This document shows positions 10,765 to 21,584 of a DNA stretch of 64,000 nt, piece by piece (within the stretch, counting starts at the first letter, position 1; every line of letters starts with the position of its first letter). The notes under the pieces were generated by a model. The model did not search any database. It had not been told where the DNA came from and was given only the letters and a program-made list of their open reading frames with translations. Location of the stretch: assembly GCF_000340215.1 (NCBI RefSeq), contig NW_006921541.1, forward strand, positions 1,957,527-2,021,526, in the 5' to 3' direction. The translations under genes and the position numbers were made by a program. The stretch comes from Pseudocercospora fijiensis CIRAD86 (Eukaryota; Ascomycota; Dothideomycetes; Mycosphaerellales; Mycosphaerellaceae).

Positions 10765-11317
10765 ATGCTTCTCACACAATCCTCTCGACCAATATGCCAG
10801 CACTGCGCCAAACAACTCCAGAACTCACAGCCAGTACGACACGCGACTCTCCTCAAACGCCCGAAACGACCCTACCAATTCACCCAACTCATAACACTCT
10901 CCGACGGCAGCACGCTTACACATCGCACAAGCTCGCCTGCGCCGATATACAAGAGCACAAAAGATACAAAAAACCATGCAATGTGGAATCCGAGTTCGCA
11001 GAAATTGTTGAATGTAGAGGAAGATGAGGCTGGAAGACTGAGGAAGTTCAGAGCGAAGTTTGGGAGAGGATATGATGCTGAGACTATGAGTGGCGAGGAG
11101 GAGGTGCAACAATACCGTAAATGGGTTATGGATGTATATTTGCTAACCTGATTGGCAGGCGCGAGATGGAGAGGATGCTTTAAGTCCGCATGAAGAGGAG
11201 GAGAGTGTCTTGGATCTGATTTCGACGTTCGGACAGAAGGCGGAGAAGAAAGCGAAGGCGAAGGGGTCGACAGAGCCCGCAAAGCAGAGTGGGAAAGCCA
11301 AGGGAGGTCAGGAGTGA
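10765..11317 (+). CDS. MRPL36: Mitochondrial large-subunit ribosomal protein bL31m
   Basis: Predicted about 165 residues from exons 10765-11103 and 11159-11317. Exon 1 holds a presequence (MLLTQSSRPICQHC) and the bL31 core: RPYQFTQLITLSDGSTLTHRTSSP, then STKDTKNHAMWNPSS and an FRAKFGRGYD segment as in fungal mitochondrial L36. Exon 2 gives an acidic stretch (EEEESVLDLISTFG) and a Lys-rich tail. The acceptor at 11158 (branch TGCTAACC) is clear. The donor is less so: GTGCAA after 11103 keeps the frame, while the better-looking GTAAAT at 11116 would give an early stop and GTTATG at 11122 would give a 37-nt intron. The protein is a component of the mitochondrial 54S subunit, near the central protuberance. 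Start 10738 is an alternative. Confidence 0.83.
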
Positions 11318-12809
11318 AGAGTCTGATAGACTGGGATATGATTACCCTGATCGAATGTCTCCTTTTATATCGACAATGCTGAGTCCCCAGAGCCGCCCGG
11401 GTGCATTACACGCTCAGACCATTTGCTCGTCAGCTACGCAAGATGGTTGACGCGCGATGAAGACCTCATCTACAATAATCGCACGGAACAGTAAGAAGTC
11501 TGTGCGGCATCACGCGCGAAACGCAGCTGCGGAAGCCGACGCACGTGTATAGGGGCATTTCGCGCGAGGAGATACGAAGAGAGGCGTTGGGAGAATCGCC
11601 GAGATAGCAGCTCGTGGAAAGCAATATCATGTGGCAAGATAAATTCTGTCTTCCGAGGGAGGCTCTCAGTCAAACTTTCCGACATATTAGCGAAGCATGT
11701 CTCGATCGATTGATGCGATACAACAGCAAAACACGTCGCCATCGCCCACCGTCCAACAAGCTTAGGCGAGTGAGGACGAAGAGTACGAGGAACTAGTACT
11801 ATCCTTCAATCCCATCCTCGACATCAGACCCTCGACCTCGCGCTCTTAAAGCTTTTCTATCTAATCTACTATACAAGTCAGCCTTCGACAATACACGATT
11901 ATCAAAGATCCTACAATTCTCTTTGCTATGTAAACGCTAACAATGTAAGAATGTGAGGGAACCGATAGAACATGAAAATTCGCAGCAAAGACAAATCGCC
12001 CTTCCTCCAACAGTCTCCGTGGTGGACAGCGTGGCGGAGGAACATATTCTTATTCTTCGCCTCGATGCCCGACACTAGACCTTCGACCTCGCGCTCCAAG
12101 AACTCTTCTGCCTGAGCTATACGAGTAACTGCTGGACAAAGAATGATCGTCGAGAACGCTTGAAGTTTTTATTTCCTATATCTGTCATGCTTCAAAATTG
12201 AAAAAATTGGATCCTGTGACTGCCAGAAGAACTCGTGCGGTCTGAAGGCCTGGAAATTGATCGATGGACTCCAAGACAAATCCAGTAAGTATCACGTTCA
12301 GGAGCTCTACGATCTGCCTACTTTCTGCTCGCTGCCGCCTCAAAACTCACCTGACACCCCAATTGCCTGAGGACGCTTTGAAAGGGTATAAGTATTTATC
12401 TGAATTCCCAGATCTCGAACAATCACTCTCCGCTCGATGTGGCCCAGGTGGTATTAAGGCGCGCTTGACTGAGATGAGGCAACTGAACTCGCCTAATGAC
12501 CTGGCTTTGGCTCTTTATCTGTTATCATCGAGCTGACGACGACTGTTCTTGCTTTTTGCTAGGTTTTTGTGCGAGATGGGAGTATAAAGACTTACAGTTC
12601 CTTGCAGAACCTTGAACATCATTCTCAGCTCGATGGAGCTCAGTCTGTAAGGCGTCAGAACCCCAAACCAGGTCAGAAAGGCCTGTTCGTATCGTTGAGC
12701 TGTGAGTGATTAAGATTTGCTTTTCGCTTCTCGAATTTCAGGAAACTATGTTCATATTCCAAACATACATCGGCAACATCAACCATGCACTCATCTCTAC
12801 CAACCCATT
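11318..12809. other. Long intergenic region, no supported gene; one imperfect duplication
   Basis: About 1.5 kb. A motif reading roughly CAGACCCTCGACCTCGCGCTC near 11825-11850 recurs as CTAGACCTTCGACCTCGCGCTC near 12075-12100 with similar flanks, an imperfect direct repeat about 245 bp apart. A short open frame at 12264-12536 begins with a possible donor (CCA|GTAAGT) after seven codons but shows no recognisable sequence, so I do not call it. Confidence 0.45.
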
Positions 12810-14352
12810 TCACTCCACCTTCCCTCCATCTTCCTCTCCTCCACTCACTATCGCCCTCGCATCCCCCTCCTCCTTCATCCTCCCACCCTCCACAAAGGCC
12901 GTCCCGTACCTCAAATCAAACGGACACAAATGAGAAGGCCTCCTCAACCCCAAAAAATAACATGCCGAAAAAGCCCTCCGAAAGTTCGTAAAAGTATTGA
13001 TCCACGACCTAATTCCACCGCTCATCGTCGTTCCGTTCACAACGTGTAGACCATCATCATCAGCGGTAGTAATGTTATTGGTAGTATCAGCCAGACCACC
13101 ACATTCCCTCGCAATCACATCCGGCGTGATGTTGAGTAATTGGTTCGGCGAAGTGAAAAGCAAATGCCTCACGCCTTCCAACTGCTTCATGTTCGGATCG
13201 ATAACATTGTCAAGCAATTTTGAGGATCTGCGGAGGACCAAGCAATTGACTTGGGTTGGATAGCGCTTCGCGACGTCCACGTATGCGGAGAGTTGACCAG
13301 GAGTGGAATCGTCGCCCATAAGAATGTACTCGCGATGAGGGAAAGTCGTGATTAGTCGCTCGATGCTTGCGATTCGGGATATGCTGACGTTGACTAAACT
13401 CCAGGGACGGAAGTCGAAAGAGCCGAGAGGATAGTGGTCGAGGAGTGCGGTATACGCTGAATGCGACATTTCGGGTGCGTCGGTCGAATAGTGGAAGTGG
13501 AGATCCTTGAGATTGCTGTCTCTCCATCTTTTGAAGACTTCGGGCATGTTGAGCCATGGCTGGAAGGGGTGTACGTAGGTGTAGAGGCAGAGGCGCTTTA
13601 GGTTCCAGCCCTCTGATTTCTTGAGGACGTCGTCGATGTCAGAGATGACTGTGATACCGGTTTGGGTGAGAGGAAGGATCTTGAAGGATTTTTTGGTCGA
13701 TGGGATAGCCGACTCTAGGTTGAGAGGCGGATCACAGCCATCCACACGAAGCTGAGAAGCATTGTAGTCCAGCTGGAGCCTAGGAGGCAAGTCGATGAAC
13801 GCATCGAAATGGCCGTAGAGATTTGTCGTGGTCCAGCTGTGGAATGCCGTGTCTTTTGCGATGAGAGAAATTCCTGCTCCGGCGACAGAATGTGAGACGT
13901 ACTCCCCTGACATAGCGGCCGGCGATGAGGGTGGCAGAAGCCGATCACCGCCACTCAACGAAAGAAAGTTACGAAGCGTCTCGCGACGGTATGACCAGGA
14001 TGAGCGACAATTGTCCAGGGCGTAGGCGAAGCCAGAGATGCGAAGTCTTCGTGGCTCTGCATATTGATGAGCATATAAGCCACGCTTAGCGATCGAAAGG
14101 CATACCAGTGGCAGAGCGATTCAGGCGCATGTATTGCGGCCATGTCGCAATCTCAAGTGTTTTGAACGTGTTCTCAGAGAGCTTGGTAGGGCAGGATCCG
14201 TCACCCATTCCATGCATCTGGCGAGAGAGGAAATGCCGTAATGGTGCGGTTGCAACTTGTAGAAAGGTACTGCCTTCGAGCTCGCCACATTTGATCTGGA
14301 AAGGTGCGTCAGCGTCGACCGCGATGCAGAGGAGGAGGAGCATCCAGATCAT
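12810..14352 (-). CDS. Secreted APP1-type (DUF2183) phosphatase-like protein
   Basis: Exons 14352-14106 and 14056-12810 (49-nt intron, donor GTATGC, acceptor ATATGCAG, phase 1) give 497 residues. The N-terminus MIWMLLLLCIAVDADA is a strong signal peptide. After the splice comes PRRLRISGFAYALDNC...SYRRETLRNFLSL, the upstream part of APP1-family proteins, then the catalytic-type HAD motif VISDIDDVLK around residues 222-228 (DxDxV rather than the usual DxDxT). FHYSTDAP, SFDFRPWSL and YILMGDDSTPGQLSAYVDVAKRYP continue the HAD fold. APP1 in yeast is a cytosolic Mg-dependent phosphatidate phosphatase at actin patches; a signal peptide is not part of that classical form. Activity on phosphatidate is inferred from family only. 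A second APP1-type gene lies 5 kb away. Confidence 0.83.
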
Positions 14353-15441
14353 GGTGCCAGGAAAGTGGTGATTGTATCGCTAAGAGGACGAATATCGGCG
14401 TTCTGTCTAGCCGACTGCATGCGAGTCGATATCTGAGTTCCGGAGATTTGAGATGGACATCAGTCGCGCAGCAGCCACTGCCTCAATGAATAGCCCAAGG
14501 GAGTCACGACCACGCCTAGTAGGCATCGATTCATTTGCCGCTTCGGAGATCGGGTGCATGCTATCAGCAGTCAGTGGATGTGGATTATTCGCCCGATTTG
14601 CCGTCAGCATGGAAGTGTCTGAAAAGAACGGAAGAATGAGAGGGATGCAATTGCCATTGATCATAGTATGTAGCAGCCACGCAGGTCGCATAGACATCGC
14701 AGCCTAAGCCACAATTCTCTGCTCAACTTGTCTCCCAAAAAACTTTTTTGCTGTTCTTCCTTCTACCAAGACATCATCCTCTCGCTCCTCTATCCCCGGC
14801 AGTGATTCGTGTCTCTTTGTCAAGTCGAATGGTATTGTCGTGCCGAAAAGATAGAGAAGTCGCAAAGAATGTGTCCTAGACTGATCCGGCATCTTCTGAA
14901 CGAGTGAAGAAAATGTGATCAACAGGGTCAATGTGTCGAGCCAAAATCGTAGCGCCCGAAAGTTGTGTAAAGTATGGCAACTTCATCCAAGGCAGAAGCT
15001 GTTACTGGAGAGATTCAAGATGTAGGTCCTGTGGGTCGGCAAGACCGAGAGAAATTTGTGGTCATGATACCTTGATACAAGTTGCGTGGTCGTTCATGTT
15101 GTGCTGTTGAAGGTTTGTGTGTGTGTGTGTCGTCTAGCACTCGGCTAGTAGTCGATCGATAGGATAAGTGTGTCGAAGAGTCGTCTCCGAAAGGAAAAAG
15201 GAGATAGCGATGTAGTCGTCAAAGGCCAAGAATCACTTAGGCCGTGGAGAACCACCGCTCATGTCGAAACGTAAACACCGGAACGAAAGAACCGGGTATA
15301 TCATCAGTCATGCCCATTAGTCACGCCGAAAGTTGGCACGCCGGCCAACGGTTCATCCCTTTCTGGTCTGAACTCCCACGCGAACGCCATTCGATAGTGC
15401 TACAGATTGCCCCGGATTGGTCGATATGCGACTCAGGATTC
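14353..15441. other. Intergenic region, no supported gene
   Basis: About 1.1 kb upstream of the secreted APP1-type gene and downstream of DHH1. Short open frames on both strands lack recognisable domains. A short (GT)n run is at about 15115-15130. The right part is expected to be DHH1 3' UTR. Confidence 0.45.
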
Positions 15442-16995
15442 CTATGCCTGAGCCGCTGGAGGACCAGCTGGAGCCATCTGTTGTTGATTGGGCCGCTGCT
15501 GGTAGCCGCCCTGTCTCTGTTGGCCTTGGAAGCCATTTTGGTCGTAACGTTGACCACCGCCACCACCGCGTCCTCCTCGGTAGCCACCTCGGCCGCCGCG
15601 GTAGCCACCAGTGGTACGGTTGGCAGGATTTTGCAAGTCCTGTCCATTTCCCTGCTGTCTGCCTGATGGTTGTTGAATTTGCTTCTGCTGTGGCGCAGTG
15701 TTGATTGGTCTAGGAATGTTTTCTGGTGCATCATAAACGTAGAGCTTCTTGTCGATGGAAGCAGGGATGGGCTGAATCTCGGTGCCAAGTTCCTGCTCGA
15801 TGCGATAGAGGTTGAATCGATCTTCCCAGTTGATCAAGTTGATAGCCAGACCTAAATGACCAAAACGACCGGAACGACCGATACGGTGAAGGTAGGTTTC
15901 CGCATTCTTTGGAAAGTCGAAATTGATAACGACATTCACAGCCTGAATGTCGATACCACGGGTGAGGAGATCTGAGCATACAAGATTGCGCATGGCACCA
16001 TTGCGGAAGTCGTGGAAGACACGGTTTCGATGCTGTTGCAGCATCTTCGCGTGAGAGTAGAAGCACGAGTAGCCAAGTTCTGTGATCTTCTTGGCGAGCA
16101 ACTCTACTCGAGTCGTGCTGTTGCAAAAGATGATGGACTGGTTGATCTGGAGACGACTGAAGAGGGTGTTGAGGCAGTGCACCTTCTGCTTCTCCTCAAC
16201 AAAAGCGTAGTACTGCGTGATACCGCGGAGGGTGAGCTCATCCATGAGGTTTATTTCGTGTGGGTCAGTCATGTGCTTGTCCTTGAAATCCTTCACCACA
16301 ACTGGGAAGGTGGCAGAGAACAGCATAACCTGGCGGTCCTTGGGGTGGAATTTGAGAAGCTGCTCAATGGTGACGGTAAATTCTGGAGACAGAAGCTTGT
16401 CTGCCTCGTCCATGACAAAAGTCTTGGCTTCTGAAAGATCGGCGACGCCCTTTCCTGCAAGATCCAAAATACGACCAGGAGTTCCAACAACAATGTGTAC
16501 AGCTTCATTCAATCGAATAATATCGTCGCGAAGTCCAGTACCGCCGGTGGTGACCATGACATTAATGCCAAGGTGCTTTCCAAGGGTCTTGCATACTTGG
16601 GAGGTCTGCAATGCCAACTCTCGTGTAGGCACAAGAAGAAGGGCCTGAATTTTGTCTGATTTCGGGTTTATGCGCTCAAGAGTAGGGATGACGAAGGCGG
16701 CTGTCTTTCCTGTGCCGTTCTTCGCTCGTGCCAGAATGTCACGTCCAGTCAGTGCCACGGGTATGGTCTCTTCTTGAATTGGTGAGGGCTTCTCATATCC
16801 AGCTTCATATATGCCCATCAAGAGTTCTCGCTTGAGGTAGAAGTCCTCAAATTCCAAGCCTTTCGTCGCCGTCACGTCCTCAGTCTGCTGTCGCCCATCT
16901 TTCGGAGGTGCCTTGAGGCCCTGCTTGTAGTCGCCGGCTGGTGATTCGTCATTGAGTGTAGTGCTCTCGAGCTTGTCTGCAAGCCCTGACGCCAT
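15442..16995 (-). CDS. DHH1: ATP-dependent RNA helicase DHH1 (DDX6 family)
   Basis: A 517-residue single-exon DEAD-box helicase. After a 45-residue leader comes the Q motif ([29 protein letters not shown]), then motif [11 protein letters not shown], motif Ia [10 protein letters not shown], motif Ib TPGRILD, motif II DEAD ([13 protein letters not shown]), motif III SAT, and the C-terminal RecA domain with motif V ([16 protein letters not shown]) and motif [13 protein letters not shown]. The tail is Gln/Gly-rich with RGG-type repeats ([13 protein letters not shown]). DHH1 promotes decapping and translational repression in cytoplasmic P-bodies. The DDX6-specific run [20 protein letters not shown] distinguishes it from other DEAD-box proteins. 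It is divergent from the rhomboid gene, with about 600 bp between starts. Confidence 0.96.
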   Translation of the reverse strand: MASGLADKLESTTLNDESPAGDYKQGLKAPPKDGRQQTEDVTATKGLEFEDFYLKRELLMGIYEAGYEKPSPIQEETIPVALTGRDILARAKNGTGKTAAFVIPTLERINPKSDKIQALLLVPTRELALQTSQVCKTLGKHLGINVMVTTGGTGLRDDIIRLNEAVHIVVGTPGRILDLAGKGVADLSEAKTFVMDEADKLLSPEFTVTIEQLLKFHPKDRQVMLFSATFPVVVKDFKDKHMTDPHEINLMDELTLRGITQYYAFVEEKQKVHCLNTLFSRLQINQSIIFCNSTTRVELLAKKITELGYSCFYSHAKMLQQHRNRVFHDFRNGAMRNLVCSDLLTRGIDIQAVNVVINFDFPKNAETYLHRIGRSGRFGHLGLAINLINWEDRFNLYRIEQELGTEIQPIPASIDKKLYVYDAPENIPRPINTAPQQKQIQQPSGRQQGNGQDLQNPANRTTGGYRGGRGGYRGGRGGGGGQRYDQNGFQGQQRQGGYQQRPNQQQMAPAGPPAAQA

Positions 16996-17596
16996 TGCGT
17001 TGGTGTATTTGTGTGGGGCCTCGTGGAGGTGGTGAGGTGGAAGTGACTGTCCAGCGCCGATTCAGCTGTATGGGCTCGAGGTGTATTCGGACTCCGTGGA
17101 CACAAGGAGCTCAGGACAAGCAGCGCCTGAGAAGGTGCTCGTGTTCGTTCGGTGGTGGAATGCCGCAGTCGGCAGATCCGCCTCTCGTTCGCTTACTGCC
17201 TGCTCTGCTCAAACAGAGACAGGTGAGATATCTGGTGCGCAGAATTCAGTGAGCTTTCTTGGTCTCAGCCCAATCGCAATGTGTGTTCGCGTAGGTGTGA
17301 CAGAGGCAATGGCAATGGCGGTGACTGGCTGGCTGACTGGTTGGTTGGCTAGCTGAATACAGGACGCGTCGCGTTGTCGTGTAGTGTTTGAGCGTGGTGG
17401 CTGGGCCGGAGGGGTGCTTTCTGGTGTTGTTGCGAGGTTTGATGCTGAAGTTAGATTGAAGTCTGGTTTCAGCATCACCGCGAAGGACGCCAAGACGCCA
17501 AGGCGCCCCACTTTTCGGCGTAGCTCGACTGCCTCCGAGCTTCTCGAGAAGCAAAGACTGAAGAATGGCCTAAAAACATCCAGCTTCACTCAAATC
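16996..17596. other. Divergent intergenic region between DHH1 and the rhomboid gene
   Basis: 601 bp holding both promoters. It contains a degenerate GGCTGGCTGACTGGTTGGTT-type microsatellite near 17325-17350. An open frame continues upstream of the rhomboid start to 17384 but reads as low-complexity non-protein sequence, so I place the rhomboid start at 17597. Confidence 0.5.
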
Positions 17597-18550
17597 ATGC
17601 TGTCTCTCCTTACCCCCCGATTCTTCCCCGGCGCGGGCAGAAATATCCTATCAGCGAACCGCCACACCATTCAATCTCGCTTCTTTTCCTTGACATCGGC
17701 AAGAAACAGCCACCTCCAGCAAACACTGAAGAATAAGAATCAGTCTTTCTTCTCCCAGCATCTACCGCGGATCACCAAACAACATTCGAACCCATCCATC
17801 TTCTCCCGCCTCTACTCCTCCTCCTACAGAGGTACCGAAGACCAATTCTGTCCCCACTACTCCTCCCCCTCCATCAGCGCCCTCATCTGGACAATCATAG
17901 GACTCAACACCGCCGTCTTCTCCACCTGGCTCTACGCAGATCGCACATCCGACAGCACCCTAAAAGCCTATCTCTACGACAACTTCACCCTAAAGAATGA
18001 TGATCTCAGCTCAGGACGTTACCACACCCTCCTCACCTCCGCATTTTCTCACATGGAGCCCGTACACTTCGTTTTCAATATGGTCAGTCTCAACGCCTTC
18101 GGAAGTGTGATCAAGAGGGTATATGGCGTTACGGTGCTTCACGTCATGGGCTTGGTGATCGGATCGGCATTGGCGTCGAGCGCGGCATTTCTATACCACA
18201 GTGCTCCGTCTAATACGCCGAAGAAACTGCTCAGTAGCTGGAACTGGAAGTCGCGGATCCGAGAAATCAAAGTGGCTCTAGGAGCCAGTGGAGTCGTAAT
18301 GGGCTTAGCAGCAACAGCAACGTGTCTTGCCCCTACGGCTCGAATGGGGATATTTCCCATACCTTTTGGCATTCCGCTTTTCGTTTTGGCGCCACTGTAT
18401 GTGGGCGTAGATATGTATTTTCTGAATTCTGGGGAAACGAGGACTGGACATGCGGCGCATTTGGGAGGATTTGCGTTCGGGACAGTGTTTTACCTGGCGT
18501 ACTTGATGAGGTTCGGTGGGGTGTGGAGAATGATTACTAGATGGAGATGA
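17597..18550 (+). CDS. Rhomboid-family intramembrane serine protease, probably mitochondrial
   Basis: 317 residues from the ATG at 17597, chosen because it begins an Arg/Ser/Phe-rich presequence (MLSLLTPRFF..., RFFSLTSARN). Six or seven hydrophobic segments follow, with the rhomboid core: HFVFNMVSLNAFG (HxxxN, about residues 157-161), the catalytic serine in LGASGVVMG (Ser231) and the catalytic histidine in HAAHLGGFAFG (His288). The dyad is intact. The likely home is the mitochondrial inner membrane, where the yeast relative Pcp1 cleaves dynamin-like Mgm1 and Ccp1; the substrate here is inference, and fungi carry more than one rhomboid, so I leave the symbol blank. No intron is needed. Confidence 0.88.
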   Translation: MLSLLTPRFFPGAGRNILSANRHTIQSRFFSLTSARNSHLQQTLKNKNQSFFSQHLPRITKQHSNPSIFSRLYSSSYRGTEDQFCPHYSSPSISALIWTIIGLNTAVFSTWLYADRTSDSTLKAYLYDNFTLKNDDLSSGRYHTLLTSAFSHMEPVHFVFNMVSLNAFGSVIKRVYGVTVLHVMGLVIGSALASSAAFLYHSAPSNTPKKLLSSWNWKSRIREIKVALGASGVVMGLAATATCLAPTARMGIFPIPFGIPLFVLAPLYVGVDMYFLNSGETRTGHAAHLGGFAFGTVFYLAYLMRFGGVWRMITRWR

Positions 18551-19202
18551 TTGAACGCCACCTTCACAAGGGCTAGTTTGAAGATAAACTAAGGTGATGA
18601 CGGTTATATCAAACAAGACTCTTGGTGTGGCAGTACAGACCATCTGCCAATTGTAGCCGATGAGGTGGCCACGGCTCTCTACGCTTTTTGGGCGAGAGAA
18701 GGGCAGCTTAGGTTCGAGGCGCGCACGTAAGACCTGTGAGTGGGATGTTCCCACGGGTTCGGGTCAGAACGAGCCAGTAGAGACGACTGAGAAAGTATGT
18801 TGTATACTCATAATCTATCTGAACAGCCGAATCTCGACTCAGTAAACGAGTGTCCTCAGTTCATTTCCAAGAGTCGAATAGCAATATTTTCTAATCTTGC
18901 CGGTCATGATCGATGCCAACGGTTCCGTTCCCAATCACTGCACGACACAGCCACGTTCCTACCACGACCAAGTCTTCATAACATTGAGCTCGGGGCCGTC
19001 GTAGACACTAGATGCGGAAAAATCGCGGGTTAGCATTCTGTGGCGCTCATAGCAAAGCAGTGCAAAGCAACGCGGGTCGGGTATAATGATGCCAAGCAAA
19101 GCAAGACAAGTGAAGTCTTCTTCTTCAAAGACAGGGCGAATCCCAGACGCGCAGAACGCAGAGTAATTCGACAATCGGCCTCTCCAGAGTGGTCAAGAAC
19201 AC
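18551..19202. other. Convergent intergenic region, no gene seen
   Basis: 652 bp between the stops of the rhomboid gene and the second APP1-type gene. It contains an AAAGCA-rich microsatellite-like run around 19050-19110 (AAAGCAGTGCAAAGCAACG and similar). I see nothing else. Confidence 0.45.
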
Positions 19203-20601
19203 TCACTGTCTTCCCTCTCGATGCTTAAGCTCATCAACGCGATCCGCAAGATCGCTTGCGTCAGTGAAGACATGCCACAGGTTATGATCCAGACCTTCGA
19301 ACGCCTTCTGGAAGCGTTCGCTGCTATTCTTGGTCTGTCCGTCCATTTCTGCGATTCCTTCGACTTTGCGGATATAGATAGCTTTAATCCAGCCGGGGAA
19401 GCGGCGGGCAATCTCGCCGTATGACTCTGGGTCTTTCTGTGTGGAGTCACCGATGCACACAATTCGTCGATGCGGGAACCAGGAATGTATCTTCTTCATA
19501 CGGTCGACTTTGTATTCTATGCAATCATAGTCAGCACTTAGATCTTGCAACTGTTCCTGTCTTACTCTCTAACTCACCTTGAGTATCCTGGTTGAGAGAC
19601 GCGATGAGGCCGCCGAGATTCTGCCAAGAAGCATCACGGAGGATTATGGTGCCTTGTGGGTAGTGGGCTTCTCTGAATTGACGCAGGAAAGGATAGAGGT
19701 TGTATGGGGATGCAGACAGATAAAAGAATGGTGGGGTTTGGAGGGTCGATTGGATGTGGCTGTAAAGTGCTGGCATGCCTGGGACTGGTGTAGGGTTCTC
19801 AACAATGAAGGTCTCGTGGAGAATTCCGAGCGGGGATGGGGTTTGGGTGATTTTGATGGTGTCGTCTATGTCAGATATCACGGCCCAGCCTCGCTCTTCG
19901 GCAGGGACTGTGACACTTGGGATACCGAAAGGAGGTGGGAGATTGATTGCATTCGAAACGAAAGGCGAGAGCTGCTGGGTTGGCGAAAAGTGCAGTTGGT
20001 GGAGGCCAGAGCTGATGCCGGAGTAGTTCGAAGGCCCAAGAGTCTGCTGTTCTTTGCCATCGATGCTGATGCGAAGGGTGCGTTTTGGTAAGACTGTGTC
20101 AGCAAATGGCTGGACGCGCTCGGCAATGCGCTTCTGGGTGGCGATGTCCTCGTCGCTGATTTGCAACTCGTGGGCGATGTGCGACACTATGCGGGATACG
20201 TCCTTCCCGGAACCCTTGATGAAGTAGCATGCAACAAACTCTACTTCCCACCCACTACCACCTCGCACTGGCTGAGGCGTGCTCCCATCTTCGCTGATCC
20301 TGCTCGGTTGGGTTTTCCTGGCAGGCTCAATCTGCGCCAAATCTGGTCGCTTGTCTCCTGGCTGTGGAGTGCGGAAGGCAGTATTGTCGAGGATCCACAC
20401 GTTGTGCAGAGCAGGATCCACGGGCTCCGGCTTCGTCCATGGAAAGACGACGGGAAATCGGTCAAATAGGTCTGGCATGGAGTGCCGTAGAGCTTCAGGT
20501 ACTTCGGGTGAAAATGGCGCGTCGTGGTCTATGCTCGAACTTTGCAGAGCATCGACGGCAGTCCGCCTGCCTACGGCGGCGAGTTCGCTTAAGAAGCTCA
20601 T
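19203..20601 (-). CDS. APP1: Phosphatidate phosphatase APP1-type protein
   Basis: Exons 20601-19578 and 19516-19203 (61-nt intron, donor GTGAGT, branch TGCTGAC, acceptor GCATAG, phase 1) encode 445 residues. The N-terminal region includes WEVEFVACYFIKGSGKDVSRIVSHIA and a helix-rich stretch. The HAD catalytic motif is canonical: VISDIDDTIK, Asp244 and Asp246 (DxDxT). FFYLSASPYNLYPFLRQF, FPHRRIVCIGDSTQKDPESYGEIARRFPGWIKAIYIRK and the C-terminal FEGLDHNLWHVFTDASDL complete the APP1 (DUF2183) domain. In yeast App1 dephosphorylates phosphatidate at actin patches, linking lipid signalling to endocytosis. No signal peptide or C-terminal SH3-binding tail is evident; the protein is shorter than yeast App1. 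It is the conventional relative of the secreted-type gene at 12810-14352. Confidence 0.86.
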
Positions 20602-21584
20602 CTTGACTGTGTGCCTGTGCCTGTGCCTGCTGGTCGCGCGTGATGGTTCTTGCCTTCGTCGCCAAGCCTTCTGACCTGGGGAAGTGTGACGTTTGCTGTT
20701 CGCTCAGAGATGGCGGGCGAGAGATCAAACCCGTATCCGTCTCAAACCGTTGTGGGTACTTCGCACCCTAGAGTGGCAGCAGAATTGTGAGATTCCAGTC
20801 ATCAACAAAGGACATTCGAGCACGAGGTGAGGTCCACGAGTTACGAAAGTGGCGAGAGCCCTGCAGCTCTCGTGCATGGAGCACAAGACCGAGCATCTTG
20901 GCTTCCATCGTGCATCTGCACGCGTCGCATCGATCTTGAGTCCTCCTGCTTCCCACTTCCCGTGTAGTTGCGGATTATGTGTTTGCAGCGCGTTGATATC
21001 AGACCAAGAAAGATGCAGCTCGCGTTCACTTGTTACGCAGTAATAAGACCTGGATATGCGCCTTGCAAAGTCTCGGGCTGTGGAGACGAAGGGGCATAAG
21101 TCCTCGCTCTCGGCATCCTGTGATCGTTAGGGTTAGGGTTATGATGAGGACGGCGAGGTTACCGATCTTGTCTATTCTCCTTCAAATCGTGGATATATCG
21201 TTCTGAATAGGACTTATACTTGTGTATGTAGTTGGTGCGCGATTCGACCCGTCTTTCCGTAGATATCTTCGATCAGCTCGAATATGTTCATCCGAGAAAT
21301 TGAGCTTGCAACTCTGTACGACAGCACAATCACAATTCACCCACACCTTGATCTTTTCCGAATGCACATCAACACCACATTGCCAGCATCGATGACAAGC
21401 CCGGCAGGAGGACCGGAGCACACACCACGATTGAGCTCACAAAAGATTATGTCCAGCAGCAGGTGCTCGGCTCTGTCGGACGATGCAACAGCATTCTTAT
21501 CATCAATCATTGGTATCTATACTGTACCACTCTCCTCTATGCTTCGTATTCCCGGTCGATCCATCCGCAGTAACTCGATATACG
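20602..21584. other. Intergenic region upstream of APP1 with telomere-like motif
   Basis: About 1 kb between the APP1 start and the phosphoglycerate mutase stop. It includes a GCCTGT microsatellite at about 20610-20630 and the TTAGGG run listed separately. No open frame is convincing. Confidence 0.5.
21127..21141 (+). repeat. Short interstitial telomere-type repeat
   Basis: TTAGGGTTAGGGTTA, two and a half units of the common fungal telomere repeat, about 525 bp upstream of the APP1 start. It is too short to mark an old chromosome end with confidence. Such motifs can bind TTAGGG-repeat factors in promoters; any function here is inference. Confidence 0.6.

Noticed and set aside
12264..12536. 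90-residue gene with possible intron
   Set aside because: A GTAAGT follows seven codons but no downstream exon gives recognisable protein.
17384..17596. N-terminal extension of the rhomboid protease
   Set aside because: The upstream 71 codons lack presequence character and the ATG at 17597 begins a good mitochondrial presequence.
21127..21141. Telomere or chromosome end
   Set aside because: Only two and a half units, with normal genes on both sides.
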